Part shown: positions 45,388 to 57,297 of the stretch, piece by piece
How positions within the stretch are numbered: the stretch's first letter is position 1
Layout of the letters: each line of letters opens with the position of its first letter
Source: Gnetum montanum
Taxonomy: Eukaryota; Streptophyta; Gnetopsida; Gnetales; Gnetaceae
Length of the DNA: 64,000 bases
Direction: 5' to 3'
Assembly (NCBI GenBank): GCA_015680685.1
Contig: MNCI01008852.1
Location: forward strand, 1,120,099-1,184,098
The notes under the pieces: generated by a model
The model's database searches: none
What the model saw: only the letters and a program-made list of their open reading frames with translations
What the model was told of the DNA's origin: nothing
Program-made: the position numbers and the translations under genes

Positions 45388-45830
45388 CAACTAAATCCTC
45401 AAATGTGAGGGACCCTAAACTCTTGTAGCTCTAGCAACAATATCCACATCTACAAATGTCTTCCCCAAACCTATCATCTATTGGAGAAATTTTCAAACTA
45501 CAGAGGTTCCATATGTTGCAATAGATTCAGTTCTAATATTCAAACTTTCTAATCTTTAGACTGTTGACCTGCCCTCACACCTGCAAATGTGAAGGTTACC
45601 AGTTTTTTCCTTTCAAACATGTGAGCATTGTTTTCTTTCAAAAAGAACCAAGTTATTTCTATAAATTACTTGCTGCCATCTCTATTTTTGACATGCATCT
45701 AGCATCAAATGCACACTGATGAGGAATGAAATTCCCCAAAAGTGCTATGTGCTACTTTTGATGTTTGTCATTTCTACCTCATTTGTAGCTACAAGTCATA
45801 GGTTTAATTCTACTAAGTAGCATTGAGCTA
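45388..45830. repeat. direct repeat, copy 2
   Basis: Matches 44478-44880 in order, with an insertion of about 20 bases. Period 911 bases. Confidence 0.85.
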
Positions 45831-47170
45831 TAAACTTCTATAAATCTTGGGGTGTATCTATGTTTCACTTATTTTGGGTTCCAACACCACACACACACAT
45901 ACACATGTAACAACCATAGCATACCACATACCCAATATAGGACCCCATGTACCATTAACCCGTCTAGTACCTTATACCTTCTTACTCAAAACTCCAACAA
46001 GGATTAGTGCACATATGCTTAAAATAAAATAATTAAAATATAAAATAGAAACTTAGAAAAGAATTCATTAAGCACATAGCTCAAACAAGTAATAAAACCA
46101 ATTGTAATTAAAACTCCAATCACAAGCATGGCACACATAAGCACAAAGCATATGCTAGTCAAACAACACATCAAAGGTTCAAGCCACAAGAGATACCAAC
46201 TAAGAAAAAATGGATCCTTAAACCAAGGTAGTACAAAGCTATATATGAAATATAGTCACACACAATCATGAAAAAGATTAATATAGAAACAAGCTTGCTA
46301 AAATAAATTAATCAAGCCATTAAAAAAATTACATGCAATTCCATACTACTTAGAGCCTAATATAGTTAAACAATATTAGTGTAAATTATATGAAAATTTA
46401 CTAATAAATGATTATAGCTTATGTAACAAAAGAATTATGTAAATATTCATTATTAAGTACAAGGTTAAGATTTCAAAACCAAACAATCATACAAGAGGAT
46501 AACCCACAAGGTGACATAAAATAATAGTTAAAATAATATTCATGAATTTAGCTATACAAAGCTTTAAAGGTAGCATGAGAAAAGGGACTAAATGCATAAA
46601 ATGATGAAATTTGAAATTAAATAACATCACCTTATTCAAAGAAAGATTACATCATGAAGACACCTAAAATTGGGATTTCTCTACAAATTTAATTTGGGTC
46701 TATGGAAAGTTACATTTAGAAAATTGAAAAGAACATTTTGGGTAAAATAAAAGGTAAAAAATATATATCCTAAAAGAGAAATGGTGGAAAAGTGATGAAG
46801 TGCCACACATTATCCAAAATAAGAAAAAATGCTTTAATGAATGGCAGCAAAGTAGTTGCCAAGAAAATAGGCTGATATACAAAATTAGGAACAAAGAAAG
46901 GAGAAAAATATATTGATAAGTTAGCAAAAATCAAAAACAAGAAATGTAAGAATATAATCATGTCAAATGCATCATGAAAGAAAATGAAAGAATTTTGATA
47001 AAAGACAATGAAATATTGGATATGTGAAAAAAATATTTTTAAAATTTACAAGAAAAAACTTCTAAGAAGAAGAACCAAATTTTGGTTTGGTTAATGAACT
47101 TTCCTTCTCTGAGGGGAAGATATCCTCATCAAAGATGAAAAATGAGAAAGTTGTTGAATCGAATAACATT
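45831..47170. other. A/T-rich stretch, no gene seen
   Basis: A short CA-rich tract at 45889-45906. Otherwise adenine-rich non-coding; hydrophobic frames on the minus strand (46700-46961) are due to poly-A/T composition. Confidence 0.5.
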
Positions 47171-47960
47171 CTTATAGAAGCTTAGAAAGCATTGGAAGAT
47201 ATAGGAGTTTCCTGGCAAACATAATTATTTAACAAAGTTTTGAAGGATGGAGAAATGACCAATAATTGGAGAAAAAGCTTTGTTATTCCTCTTTACAAAA
47301 ATAAAGAAGATGTACAAAATTATGCAAACTATAGATGGATCAAGCTAATGAGCCATACTATGAAGCTTTGGGAGAGAATCATATAGCAGCATCTTAGACT
47401 TAAATCAACAATCTCAAAAAATCAATTTGGATTTATGCTAAAGAGATCTACTATAGAGGCTTTATATATATATAAGAAATTCATAAAACATAGAAAAAAT
47501 CTACATATAATCTTCATTGATTTGGTAAAAGCAAATGATAGAGTGCCTAGAGATATTATATGATGGACCTTGTAGAGGAAAAGCATTCCTAATAAATATA
47601 CTAAAGTGATTCATGTCTGAAGGAGCTACCACTAAAATTAGAACAACTTGTGGAACAACATCTAATTTCCCAGTCATAGAAGGTCTACATCAAGGGTCTA
47701 TAATTAGCCCATACCTATTTGCTATTAGTATGGATAAATTAATAGAAAAAATACAAGATGAAATCCTTTGGTGTATGCTATTTGCAGATGATATTGTGTT
47801 GATGGATGCTTCTCAAGAAAATATTACTACTAAAATAAAGAAGAGGAGACATGCTCTAGAATTAAAAGGCTTAAAAATTAGCAGAACATATGGAATGCAA
47901 TTTTAGTGATAGCATAAATAATGATGAAATAAAAGTGACTATTCAAGGAAACAAAGTCCC
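47171..47960 (+). mobile_element. LINE (non-LTR) reverse transcriptase fragment
   Basis: FVIPLYKNKEDVQNYANYRW, IKLMSHTMKLWERII, ISKNQFGFMLKRSTIEALY, LHIIFIDLVKANDRVPRDII, then EGLHQGSIISPYLFAISMDK, ILWCMLFADDIVLMDAS, and LELKGLKISRTY. These are the RT blocks 1-7 of plant LINEs; the YxDD equivalent FADD is intact. The fragment has stops between blocks 4 and 5, and lacks the endonuclease domain. The YxxIKLMSH and CMLFADDIVL wording suggests the RTE clade, from memory only. Confidence 0.85.
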
Positions 47961-47970
47961 TTGTCCTAAT

Positions 47971-49520
47971 GTTCCACTTTATAGGGTTAGAATTTTTATG
48001 GTTCATTTTTGGATTGTGTCAAGCATTACAACAAACATATGCAAAACAAGAAAAAAAAACACCTCTTTTGGAAAGCACACATTTAGTAATAAGTCCAAAA
48101 CAAAACGTAGCATGCCTTTTCCGAAAGAGGGTTGTAAGCTATAAAATCTAGGAGCATGGATAGATGAAGGCATCAATTAGTTGACATCAGTTGACATCAA
48201 TTAGCATCATGTTTCATTGAAGCATTTTGGTACCATTTCATTTCATTTCTAGTTTGGCTTGGTGTCTCTTCGATGCAACAAAGTGCTTCCTCTGTTGCTA
48301 AAAGAGGCTCTAATTTACATAGACAACATGTAGACAAGTGTGAGCAAGCAAAGATTATGTTAGGAATATTAGGATTGACATTGGGACTTTTGTTTTGCAA
48401 TTGAAACTATATCATACTAGAAATCTAGTTCATCTTTTCTTTTTTAAGCTGCTAATAATTCAGCGACTTCATTTTTTGCATTACAAAACCATTTGCTTTT
48501 ACTTAGTGTTTGTATTATTTGGCCCTTCTTCTAATGTTCCACTTTGTAAGGTTAGAAATCTTATAGTTTATTTTTGAATTGTTTCTAGCATTGCCACAAA
48601 CTTATGCAAAATATTTAAAAAATCACTTGAGTTTGAAAAGCACACATTTAATAAACAGCCCAAAACAAAACACATTATACCTTTTCCGAAAGAGGGGTTG
48701 TAAGCTATAAAATCCAAGAGTAGAGATAAAGGAAGCCACAATCATTAATTAGCATCCATTCCATCTGAACATTTTGGTACCATTTTGCCTTTCTAATTTG
48801 GCTTGGTGTCTTCTTCTCAACGCAACAAAGTACTTCCTCTTTCACCAAAAGAGGTTCTGATTTACATAGAAGACACCTAAACGAGAGCGAGCAAGCAAAG
48901 ATTGTATTAGGAATATTAGGATTGACAATAGGACTTTCAGTTTGTAGTTGAAACTTTATCATTCTTGAAATCTAGTTCATTATTTCTTCTTTTAAAAGCT
49001 AATAATTTTGTGGCTCCATTTTTTACATTATAAAACCATTTACCTTTACTTAGCGTTTGCATTATTTTGGCCGTTCTCCTAATGTTCCACTTTGTAGTGT
49101 AAAAATATTCCACTTTGTAGGGTTAGAAGTTCTACAATTCATTTTCGGATTGTTTCAGCATTGCCACAAATGTATGCAAAATTTTTTTTTAAATGCCCAA
49201 TTTGAAAAACACACATTTAGTAATAAACCCAAAACAAAATATAGCATGTATTTTCCAAAAGAGGCCCTTAAGGTATAAAATCTAAGAGCAGGATAGAGGA
49301 AGGCATCAATCAATTAGCATGGCATTACATTTGAACATTTTAGTATGATTTTGTTTCCTTTCTAATTTGACATGATGTCTAGTGCTTCCTCTTTTGCGGG
49401 AAGAGGCTCTAATTTTCGTAGATGTCCCATAGACAAACACCAGCAGGCAAAGATGTTAAAATATTAGGAGCAACAAAAAAATCTATTTTATTCTTTTTCT
49501 TTTCTTCTCTCTTCTTTTAT
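47971..49520 (+). repeat. tandem repeat of about 555 bp, three units
   Basis: Units start GTTCCACTTT at 47971, 48536 and 49084 and share, in order, 'ttagaa...gttcattttt', 'cacatttagtaataa', 'ggaaggcatcaatta', 'ttggcttggtgtct', 'caaagtgcttcctctt', 'aggattgac'. The third unit is shorter. The array starts right at the end of the LINE RT. Confidence 0.85.
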
Positions 49521-50040
49521 TTTTCTTTTTGCATTACAAAACCAACATTGCTACTCTGCCATCATTTAGTTTGTACCTTGTCCCATGCATAAATCTCTTG
49601 TGATCATTAAAAAAAAGGGAAAAAAATCTTTCTTTTTAACCTTTGATTCCATTGTTATTCCATGGTTTATTATTATGCTTTTGCTTACTATAATGTGCTT
49701 TATTTTTATCCTTTCACCCACCATCATTTATACATTTAGTTAGGATGCAAAATCACTTTATTTCATCATTTATACATTTAGTTATGATGCAAAATCACTT
49801 TATTTTAGGCAAAGATTATATTATATAAATGCAAAGTTTGACTCATATTTATGAAAAAGAGACCACACAATAGCATCATTTTAGTCATGTACATCTTTTT
49901 TAAAAAAATTGTTTTCCTCTGTTTAATATTATAAAAATGGGCACAATAATATAAACTTTTTCATGAATTTAAAATACTTTTTTAATTGAAATGTTTATTT
50001 TCTTTAAGGTTTAATTTGTAAAATATAAAAATATTTTTTT
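49521..50040. other. A/T-rich stretch, no gene seen
   Basis: Poly-T and TA-rich. A 45-bp direct duplication around 'catcatttatacatttagtta' at 49731 and 49775. Confidence 0.5.
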
Positions 50041-50420
50041 TTAACAGTTAGATTCAATTTCATTGAGACTCTGCCGGTACCACGTAGTAGGTGTCCTAGG
50101 CATCGGCCTCCCAAAATGCAACTTTAAAGAGGTTATTCAAAGATGCTCAGGCGATAAATTCATTGCACCGTCTCATGCTTGTAATATTTGCAAACCCATA
50201 AGGCTACCAGCTTTCCCTGTAAAAGCAATTGGTTGCAGATCCTCATTTTAGGCAGCAGCATTTCAACCTTCAGCTGAGCATCTTTCTTTAACTGCAAACA
50301 ACCGCTGCCTTAATACGTTCAGAAAACGTGACCCAAACCCTAAGGGAACTTCGTTACACTTCTGTACGTACTCAAACCCAATTTTAAATAGTTCCTACCA
50401 TCAGGAGATCATTTCGATTC
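50041..50420. other. exon-like low-copy segment, unidentified
   Basis: Abrupt rise of G+C and CpG relative to flanks, with open frames on both strands (50063-50251 plus, with a CxxC-like HACNICKP; a minus frame with GKAGSLMGLQILQA). No family recognised. It could be a promoter or first exon of a host gene, or a remnant. Confidence 0.3.
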
Positions 50421-51411
50421 AGCAGCAAGGCTATTAGCCCTCGATGTTTATTAAATATGGAATCATTAATGGATGACACTCTAAACCCGGGTACCAAATT
50501 TATTAAAAATGAAATTTACTTCACCAAAATCATGTTTTTATTTTTAACTGTTGACTACAGTACTATTAGTTTGAATTATGAGAAACTCATTCTCAGAAGC
50601 ATTTTAGCTTTCCATTCACGTAACTGTTTTCTTAACTACTCTCTTAATTCTTTTACTCCCCGGTAAAATGAAGATCTTGTTACTAAATCTGTTAAACTTT
50701 TTCTACTACATAAGGAAATCGTTGTTATTGATTATATTACCGAACACATGAATACTACAATGTGCAATATGGGTTGTTCTGCAACAATGCCAATCTTTAT
50801 GAGCAAATAAAAATAAAAATACAACTTCTACATCCACATTTTATGGGTATTTATTGGAGCAGCATTTATAAAATTCATAACAGAGACCACAATGGCTCAT
50901 TGAAAAATTGCTAGAATGCAGCATGCTAATAAATTTTAAAACAATGCAGATATTTACCTATGAATGACACATTTGTATGGTTTCTTGACATATTTCTTAT
51001 TTGAATATATTAGTTAGAGTCAGTTGGGGCGAATGTTGGCTAAACCATGGGCATGACAGTGAAGGTACAGGGTGTATTTTAGGTTTGTCTGTTTTCTCAG
51101 ACCATCTCATTTGGAACCATTTCTCCGTTTTCTGCCACCGAATTATCCGTTATCTACTGCAAAGTGACGCTCCCTGCCCTCCACTTCCCACCGTTCGCAG
51201 GCAGCAGTCCTAACACTATGATCCATGTGACCCTGCGTATCCATAGATAACGTTTAATAAAGCTCGCATAGTTCAAAGCCTGAAGGCTTTAAGCTGAATG
51301 TTTTTCAAGGCCCAAAGGCTTTAAGCTTTTCATATTCTTCTAATCTCTATGCTCTACATGGCGAAACAAACATTATTGAAATCATGGTAAAGCACTATTT
51401 ATTTGCTTAGA
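50421..51411. other. low-copy-looking sequence, no clear gene
   Basis: Contains a second C/G-richer patch (51001-51240) with an open plus frame of 70 residues and a phrase AAGGCTTTAAGCT repeated at 51283-51328. No function seen. Confidence 0.3.
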
Positions 51412-51578
51412 TTTTTTTTTTTCAAAGTTATCTTTTTGAGAGAATATTCAAGTGCATTATATATGCTTGGTACATGCTTCCAAATTGCATACAGAGTGCT
51501 GGTATTGATACTGGGATTCAAACCAGTACCTCCAAAGTGCAAAGTGTGTAAGCCAACCAGCTGAGCTACAGCTGCTGC
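51412..51578 (-). mobile_element. tRNA-derived SINE
   Basis: Minus strand has box A TAGCTCAGCTGGTTGGC (at 51569-51553) and box B GGTTTGAATCC (51524-51514), an internal RNA polymerase III promoter of a tRNA type, with a 3' body and a tail of A's (poly-T at 51412-51422 on plus). The tRNA-like part cannot fold as a full tRNA and the tail argues for a SINE. No target-site duplication was confirmed. Confidence 0.7.
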
Positions 51579-51607
51579 TCTGCTGTCAATTATATTATCA
51601 TAATACT

Positions 51608-52130
51608 GTTTTTTACCTTAGCATCTGATAATATTTGGAGTGATGCACTGTTCATGTTTGAAAGCAGGAAAGCATGAAGATCACTTCAAAGGCAATAGAA
51701 CTGATTCGATTACAATAAAATTTTTTGGCGCCCAAATAAAACTATAGGTATATTACCAATATAGTGTTTTTTTATCTTAAGCATCTGTTAGGCTTTCTAA
51801 ATATTTAGAGTGATGCACTGTTCATGTTTGAAAGCAGGAAAACATGAAGATCCCTTCAAAGGCAATAGAATTGATTCGATTACAATAAAATTTTTTAGCG
51901 CCTCAATAAAACTATAGGTATATTACCAATATAGTGTTTTTTTTATCTTAAGCATATGTTATAAACCTGTCCAGCGCTTGCTAAATATTTAGAGTGATGC
52001 ACTGTTCATGTTTGACGGCAGAAAAGCATGAAGGGCGCTTCAAAGCCAATAGAAGTGATTCGAATGCAACAAAAATTTTTCGGGACTCCATAAAATTATA
52101 GGTGTAAAAATATACGTTGAGGTTATAGTA
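51608..52130 (+). repeat. tandem repeat of about 170-184 bp, three units
   Basis: GAGTGATGCACTGTTCATG occurs at 51638, 51808 and 51992, each followed by 'catgaag..c.cttcaaagg.aatag' and 'aaattttt'. The third unit is the most diverged. Confidence 0.9.
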
Positions 52131-52402
52131 TTAGGTATGCTCTCATAGAGAATCATCAAATCATTCTTTGCCTACCTTAACAGGCCAGTCGATATTGATA
52201 GAATTGAAGCATCATATGATAAATAAAATTATAACGGTAGGTACAAGTAAATGCATTAAATGTGCTCTCCTTGAACATGTATTCTAGAAAATGACTCTTA
52301 GTGTCAATATGCATACCCTGATTGCTCCTTTTAAAAGGTTAAAAGCATAATTTTCTCTTTCCAACTGAATATGACAACTTTCTTTCTTCAACGGCACTCG
52401 TA
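52131..52402. other. A/T-rich stretch, nothing seen
   Basis: No frame or motif. Confidence 0.4.
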
Positions 52403-52546
52403 TAGTTTTAACAAAGCATCAAGCAATCATGTACTTATTATTTTCTCAATCCAATTTCTCAAATCAGGTAACTCAATTGGTTAGGTCATTTTATTTTTCA
52501 AAACAAGGACCTGTACAGTTTTAACAAAGCATCGAGCAATCATGTA
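52403..52546 (+). repeat. short direct repeat (about 32 bp)
   Basis: AGTTTTAACAAAGCATCAAG at 52406 and its copy at 52517 (one difference), both followed by CAATCATGTA. Confidence 0.8.
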
Positions 52547-52812
52547 TTCCTTTTTTTTCTTTTCCATAATCTAATTTTCCTAGACAGAAGTGGCTTGATT
52601 TTTGGGGATATTTTTCCAATATTAGGCTGCCACCGCCTCATAGCGAGTGATTACAAAGGTTCAGAAAGCAGTAACAGCAACAACTCCTGCTGCTGCTCTC
52701 CCACATATTTCCCCAAACTTCTTCACAAGTTTCGTATCATCCGCTGGGTTAGAGTTTCCTCTCCAGCAGATTTGCAGGGCACTGCAGAGTTGGTTTTTCT
52801 GAAAAGATTTAC

Positions 52813-53829
52813 ATGCCTGCTGCAATGGAGGAACCTGCAGTCGAGGTTGCGTCAGTTAAACGTCGTCCGTACGTTTTGAGTTGACCCGTGAAGAGTCCAA
52901 AATTGTAGAGAAAGTTACGATGGTGAACGTTAAAAAAAAAAAAAAGGTTAACAGCTCAGTACAAGGCACTCTCAAGGGAAATGACCAACTTTCTAATGGT
53001 GGAGACCAAGAGAAGCACAGACACAGCAGCTAAAAGACACGGTTGTTGCAAAGGTTTCTGTAGCTGGGGAAAAAGAAGGGAAAATGGCTTCCCATGATTT
53101 GAACGCACCTTGTTTGGAGGAAAGGTTGGTTGATAATAATGAGGGTGAAAGTTTCGTAAGGAAAAAGAGCAGATTAACTTAAACAATGATGGGTTTCTTC
53201 TTGTGACAACTGAAAATGGTGAACATGCAAGGAAAGTTCAATCATTTACAGAGAAACCATCGGAAGAGGAAATTTAGCAACAAGCTAAAGATGTGAAATC
53301 AGCTAATTTAAATAATCACCTTAAGGGGAGGAGTCTGTAGGAGAAGGCATCATAGAACATGACCAAGGTACAGAGTAACAAGAACCAGAAACCATGCATG
53401 AACACAAAGAAACTCCAATTTTGTCAACTGAAGGGGATATGATCAATGTCCATGAGGCAGCAAATAATGACAAAGCTGGATATACAGCTGATGAACCAGT
53501 TGTTCATCATGCAGCCAATAACGAGCAAGACCATGAATCCCCCTAATAGGGAGAAAGGTGGCTAAAAATTTTGGTAGGAAGAAACTCATAGGCAACGTTG
53601 TTTCATTTGATCCTGAATCAAAATGGTTCAAGGTTGTACGAGGATAATGACTGAAGATTTGGAGAGTTTTAAAGTAGAAAATATTCTTGTCCCTCTAAAT
53701 AATGGAGAAACGCCATCTTCTAGAAAAATAAGTATTTCAGCCATCGACGGTTCTGAAAGTGCTGCTAGTTCTACAGGAAGTCTAGAATGCTTGAATTAGA
53801 TCGTACGGTGAAAGCCAAGAAAAAGTCTT
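52813..53829 (+). pseudogene. Tudor-like domain protein, 5' part (broken)
   Basis: Starts MPAAMEEPAVEVASVKRRPY (ATG 52813), and after a frameshift LTREESKIVEKVTMVNVKKK, GTLKGNDQLSNGGDQEKHRH, MASHDLNAPCLEERL, HEAANNDKAGYTADEPVVHH. A folded module follows: KVAKNFGRKKLIGNVVSFDP and ESKWFKVVYEDND-EDLE (53550-53670). The pattern VxxxFGxxxxxGxVVSxDxxxxxYxVxYEDxDxEDL is that of Tudor-like modules in plant nuclear proteins such as PTM/DDT-domain proteins (exact family uncertain). It has several frameshifts and stops and a 14-A run at 52932, and it is cut at 53829 by the LTR element. It is not a transposon gene by any motif. Confidence 0.65.
53825..53829 (+). repeat. target-site duplication AGTCT (left)
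   Basis: AGTCT before the LTR at 53830 and again at 58115-58119 after the other LTR. Confidence 0.9.
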
Positions 53830-54650
53830 GATACGGATCTGCCTCAACAAACCCTAAAAGGACCCATTCCACAACATTGCCAAGCAAAATTAGCTTAGGA
53901 AACCAAACACAAGAAAATGAAGAAACTCTCCCTTATTAAACTAATCAAAAAATAGAGAAAATACATCAAAGATGACGAGCCTGCTCAACCCAAACCTCCC
54001 AAAGATCTTAGAGGCCATACATGTCCCCTCTCAATCCCTCAATTGCTCACACTTGGAGCATAAGCTCAAGACAAGATACAAGAGATTTTCTCAATCTCTC
54101 TCAAGTGCTCTGGCTTGCCTCCCACTCAATTGAACACAATTATCCTAGTACAAGCTCTCCCTCACTTGCACTCTTCCAACTCTCTTAGTCTCTTGTCACT
54201 TTTGCCCAAACTTACACTTTAGCCTTTGACACTTATTTATACTTTCTTGAGTGGCCTTTCATCTCCCTTTGGCATTCAAAATTACAATTTGGTGTCCGTT
54301 GGAATCCATGCAATAAAACATTTCTCCACCAGAGAAGATGTCTTTGTTAAGAAGGAGACATCTTTCCAAAGTGCAGGGCATGCAAAGAAGATGCCTTGTC
54401 ATCTTTCCAAGAGCCAAGCTGTTGCAAAAGACATCTTTCAGACTAGGAAGACATCTTTTGCTAGGAGAAGATGCCTTTCCAAGCAGGTCTAAAATAGTAA
54501 GATGTCTCAGCTAAAGTCCAAATGCCTCCAATGAGCTCCCGAAAGCCCCAAAACATCTTGAAACACCCTATCATCACCAACAAGGCCAACACAAGAACAC
54601 ACACAACAATTCATTGAGGACTACATACAAGCTAGGTGATGTCCTCATCG
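53830..54650 (-). repeat. 3' LTR of element G
   Basis: 821 bp, starts TGATACGGATCTGCC on the plus strand and ends CCTCATCG (CA changed to CG). It aligns end to end with 57298-58114. It contains the shared phrase 'gagaagatgtcttt' in a short internal series of 'agacatctt' repeats. The LTRs differ at many sites, roughly one in eight to ten by eye. Confidence 0.9.
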
Positions 54651-54665
54651 TCTCTCCCACCCTTA
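54651..54665 (-). promoter_or_regulatory. polypurine tract of element G
   Basis: Minus strand AAGGGTGGGAGAGA ends directly at the 3' LTR boundary. Confidence 0.8.
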
Positions 54666-55240
54666 AAAATGTCATGCTTAATGACTTTTTACAAGCTAGA
54701 AGGTATCATGCCCCCATGACTCAAGGCCATCATCCTTAACACAACTATCATGACTCAATGCAGCAAAAACATTATGAGAATAAGTAGTACACTTAGTCAC
54801 ACTGCTTAAGGTTTCGGTTTTGAGCTTCTCTTAATCTTGGAGGCTTGTCCTCATGCCCCACCACACTTCCTTCATTTGAGCATCTCCTTGGAATGCCTTA
54901 ATTGCACCCCCATGATGAGTCAAACATATACAAAAATGACACAAGAATCTGGAAAAGGAGCTGTTAGCATAAATCAATGGAGTAGCCTTCTAAGTCCAAT
55001 GCCTAAATACCAATGGCAATTATCTCCTTGTAGCCAACTGAATTATCTCATTTTTCCAGAATCTCTTCTTCAACACAAATGCCAGTCTGGCACTAACACA
55101 AGTGCTCAAGAACATCAATCAACAACCTACTGTCATCAACAAACAAGATTGTACAGTAGAAAAAACAACTTTCTTCTCATTCATATGAGACTCCACAGAA
55201 TCAATCATAGCATCCATCTCATATGCATTATCTTCAGCAT
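54666..55240. mobile_element. non-coding 3' interior of element G
   Basis: Between protease remnant and polypurine tract. A 157-residue plus frame (54837-55310) is open but has no motif and runs antisense to the element; I regard it as chance. Confidence 0.5.
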
Positions 55241-55640
55241 CAAAGAAAATATCATCATCACAAATAACATTCACCCTTACAAATTCCTTATAACTAGAAA
55301 GCATCAATGAAGAATTCAAAGTACCAACATCATTCTTGACAATGGTGGACAGCAAACCTAAACTTATGATTGCCTTGTTCCACAGTCCAACTATTATTTT
55401 CTCCATCAAAGATAGCCTTATTATCATAATTCCATGGTCTACCAAATATAAGATCTGAACAATCAATAGGTATTACATCACAAAGAATCTGATCATGAAA
55501 ACTTCTAATGGAATACTCAATAAGGCACTATTCCTTAACTTACTTATAATGATTCTTCATTAACCAACGCACTTTATATGAATTAGGGTGAGGAATTGTC
55601 GCTAAATGCAATGACTTCACAGCCTTGGTAAAAATCACAT
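55241..55640 (-). mobile_element. protease remnant of element G
   Basis: Minus strand: PIDCSDLIFGRPWNYDNKAI FDGENN, the usual (I/L)LGRPW end of a retropepsin with the flap region before it broken. The catalytic DSGA triplet is not readable. Confidence 0.65.
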
Positions 55641-56980
55641 TCTCTTGTGCTTCACCATTAATGAGCACACTCAGTGAATTGACTTTTAACATCACAGTGA
55701 GTTATAAATATACTCTTCCTCATAACATCTCCATTGGCACTAACATGTCCAATAAAAGTACAACTATTCAACTCACTTTGATCAGCAATGTATAAAGGAT
55801 CGATTTCCCACACCTTCCTTGAAGATTTAGATTCATATTCTTGCATAATCTGAATTTCTTTATCCTTAGATACATTTTTCTTTGGTTTAGTGCACTCCCA
55901 CTGTCTATAACCTTGTTCACCACAATTATAGCATATGTTTTTACATTGATCTTTAACTTTTGGAGATCTTTCCCTTTTTCTTCCCCTCATTGGAGAAGTA
56001 GACTACCTTTCCTTCTTATGCTCTTCTTCACCTTCCTCCTTGGATGATTTCTTTTGACTTTCCGGCTATATGTCTTTCTCATTCCTTTTCTTGTAATCTT
56101 TATCCTTCTTTTAGCCAAACTTTGTAATTTTCATTTCGGCTTTGCGAGTAAGATCATAAGCTTCATCGTGAGTTCAGGCTCATAGAATGTTAATTCTTCC
56201 TGATATTGCATCCTTAGTCCACTAATGAAGTTGGAAGCTTGCTAATATTTAGTCCAATGAATATTAGCCTTTTGCAAAGCTTTACAAAATTCAACATAAT
56301 AATCTTTTACCTCTTGATCTCCTAGTCTAAGAAAGTTTAGCTACCTATTGGCTTCATGATGAAAGGATGTCTTTTCAAACATTTGCTTCAGCATGAATTC
56401 CATGAGTTGCCAACTCTCAATAGGTCTTCCATGTTCTTCCAATTACTTGATACATTCCTTATCCCACCATTTGGTTGCCATCCTTCAAGTCTGCTCTCGA
56501 CAATATGAATCATTGAATCACTAGAGATTTGTCCAACAAGAAAATACTTATTCACAACTCTAAGCCATGAAAGGAAGAAATCTGTTCTTTCAACACCTTC
56601 GAAGATGGGAATTTCCACATGAGGAACTTTTAAAGTACTTCTCAAGATTTTAACAAACCTATCATCATTAGTTTCCTCACTATTATGATAAAAAGGAAAC
56701 CTTTGTTCATACTTTTGAGTTCTAGTCTCTCCTCTTCTTCGAGTTCTTTGATCATTTTGAACCTCTTGATCTTTGCATATGCAAAAGGATTCTCTTCTTC
56801 AATCTCCTCTTCAGCTCTTCTTGAGGTTTCTTCAAAATCTTGGTGCTTGTTTGTCCATATCTTGGGAATGACGTCTTGCATTTCAACAACAAAAGCCTTA
56901 AAGGAATCCTTGAGCTCTTGAAGCCCTTGTCCAAGCTCTTGATTAGTCTTCTTCTTAAGAGCCATACATTTCATAAAGCT
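55641..56980 (-). mobile_element. gag of element G
   Basis: Minus strand. An N-terminal coiled-coil-like stretch (MKCMALKKKTNQELGQGLQE), Glu-rich RRAEEEIEEENPF, then the capsid: VPHVEIPIFEGVERTDFFLS, YFLVGQISSDSMIHIVESRL, then MRSTLK-type phrases and a nucleocapsid CYNCGEQGYRQWEC (about 55892-55933). In this CCHC knuckle the His is Tyr. Several frameshifts. Confidence 0.8.
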
Positions 56981-57280
56981 ATAGGTAAAACCTTAAAGCA
57001 ACAAGATAATATCTTTAAGCAATTCCCTTCAATTCAAGGCAATAAAATACTAGTCCCTAACACAAACTATAATGAAAGGTGTGCTTCACTTCAAACCCTA
57101 CCTTTTCAAACAAATGGATGCTTAATTATCATAAAGGAAACTTGATCTTATAAGATCAAAGCAATCTTTACCAATCTTAGGTAATACAAATCCTAAGTGG
57201 TTGCAAAGCTCAACAATTCTTCAAATTTCTTAAAAAGCTTAATGATGATCACAATTCAAGTGTGGATACCTCCAAACCAA

Positions 57281-57294
57281 ATGCTTTGATACCA
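57281..57294 (-). promoter_or_regulatory. primer-binding site, initiator Met-tRNA type (element G)
   Basis: Minus strand TGGTATCAAAGCAT, close to TGGTATCAGAGC, the complement of the plant initiator Met-tRNA 3' end, three bases from the LTR end at 57298. Confidence 0.85.
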
Positions 57295-57297
57295 ATA

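Noticed and set aside
46700-46961. Phe/Leu-rich minus frames as a membrane protein
   Set aside because: Explained by the A-rich plus strand; no start context and no homology pattern.
51481-51580. Functional tRNA gene
   Set aside because: Box A and box B are present, but the acceptor stem does not pair and an A-tail follows; a SINE explains it better.
54837-55310. 157-residue plus-strand frame in element G
   Set aside because: Antisense to gag-protease, low complexity (Ser, Gln, His, Ile), no motif, no second copy in the window to support conservation.
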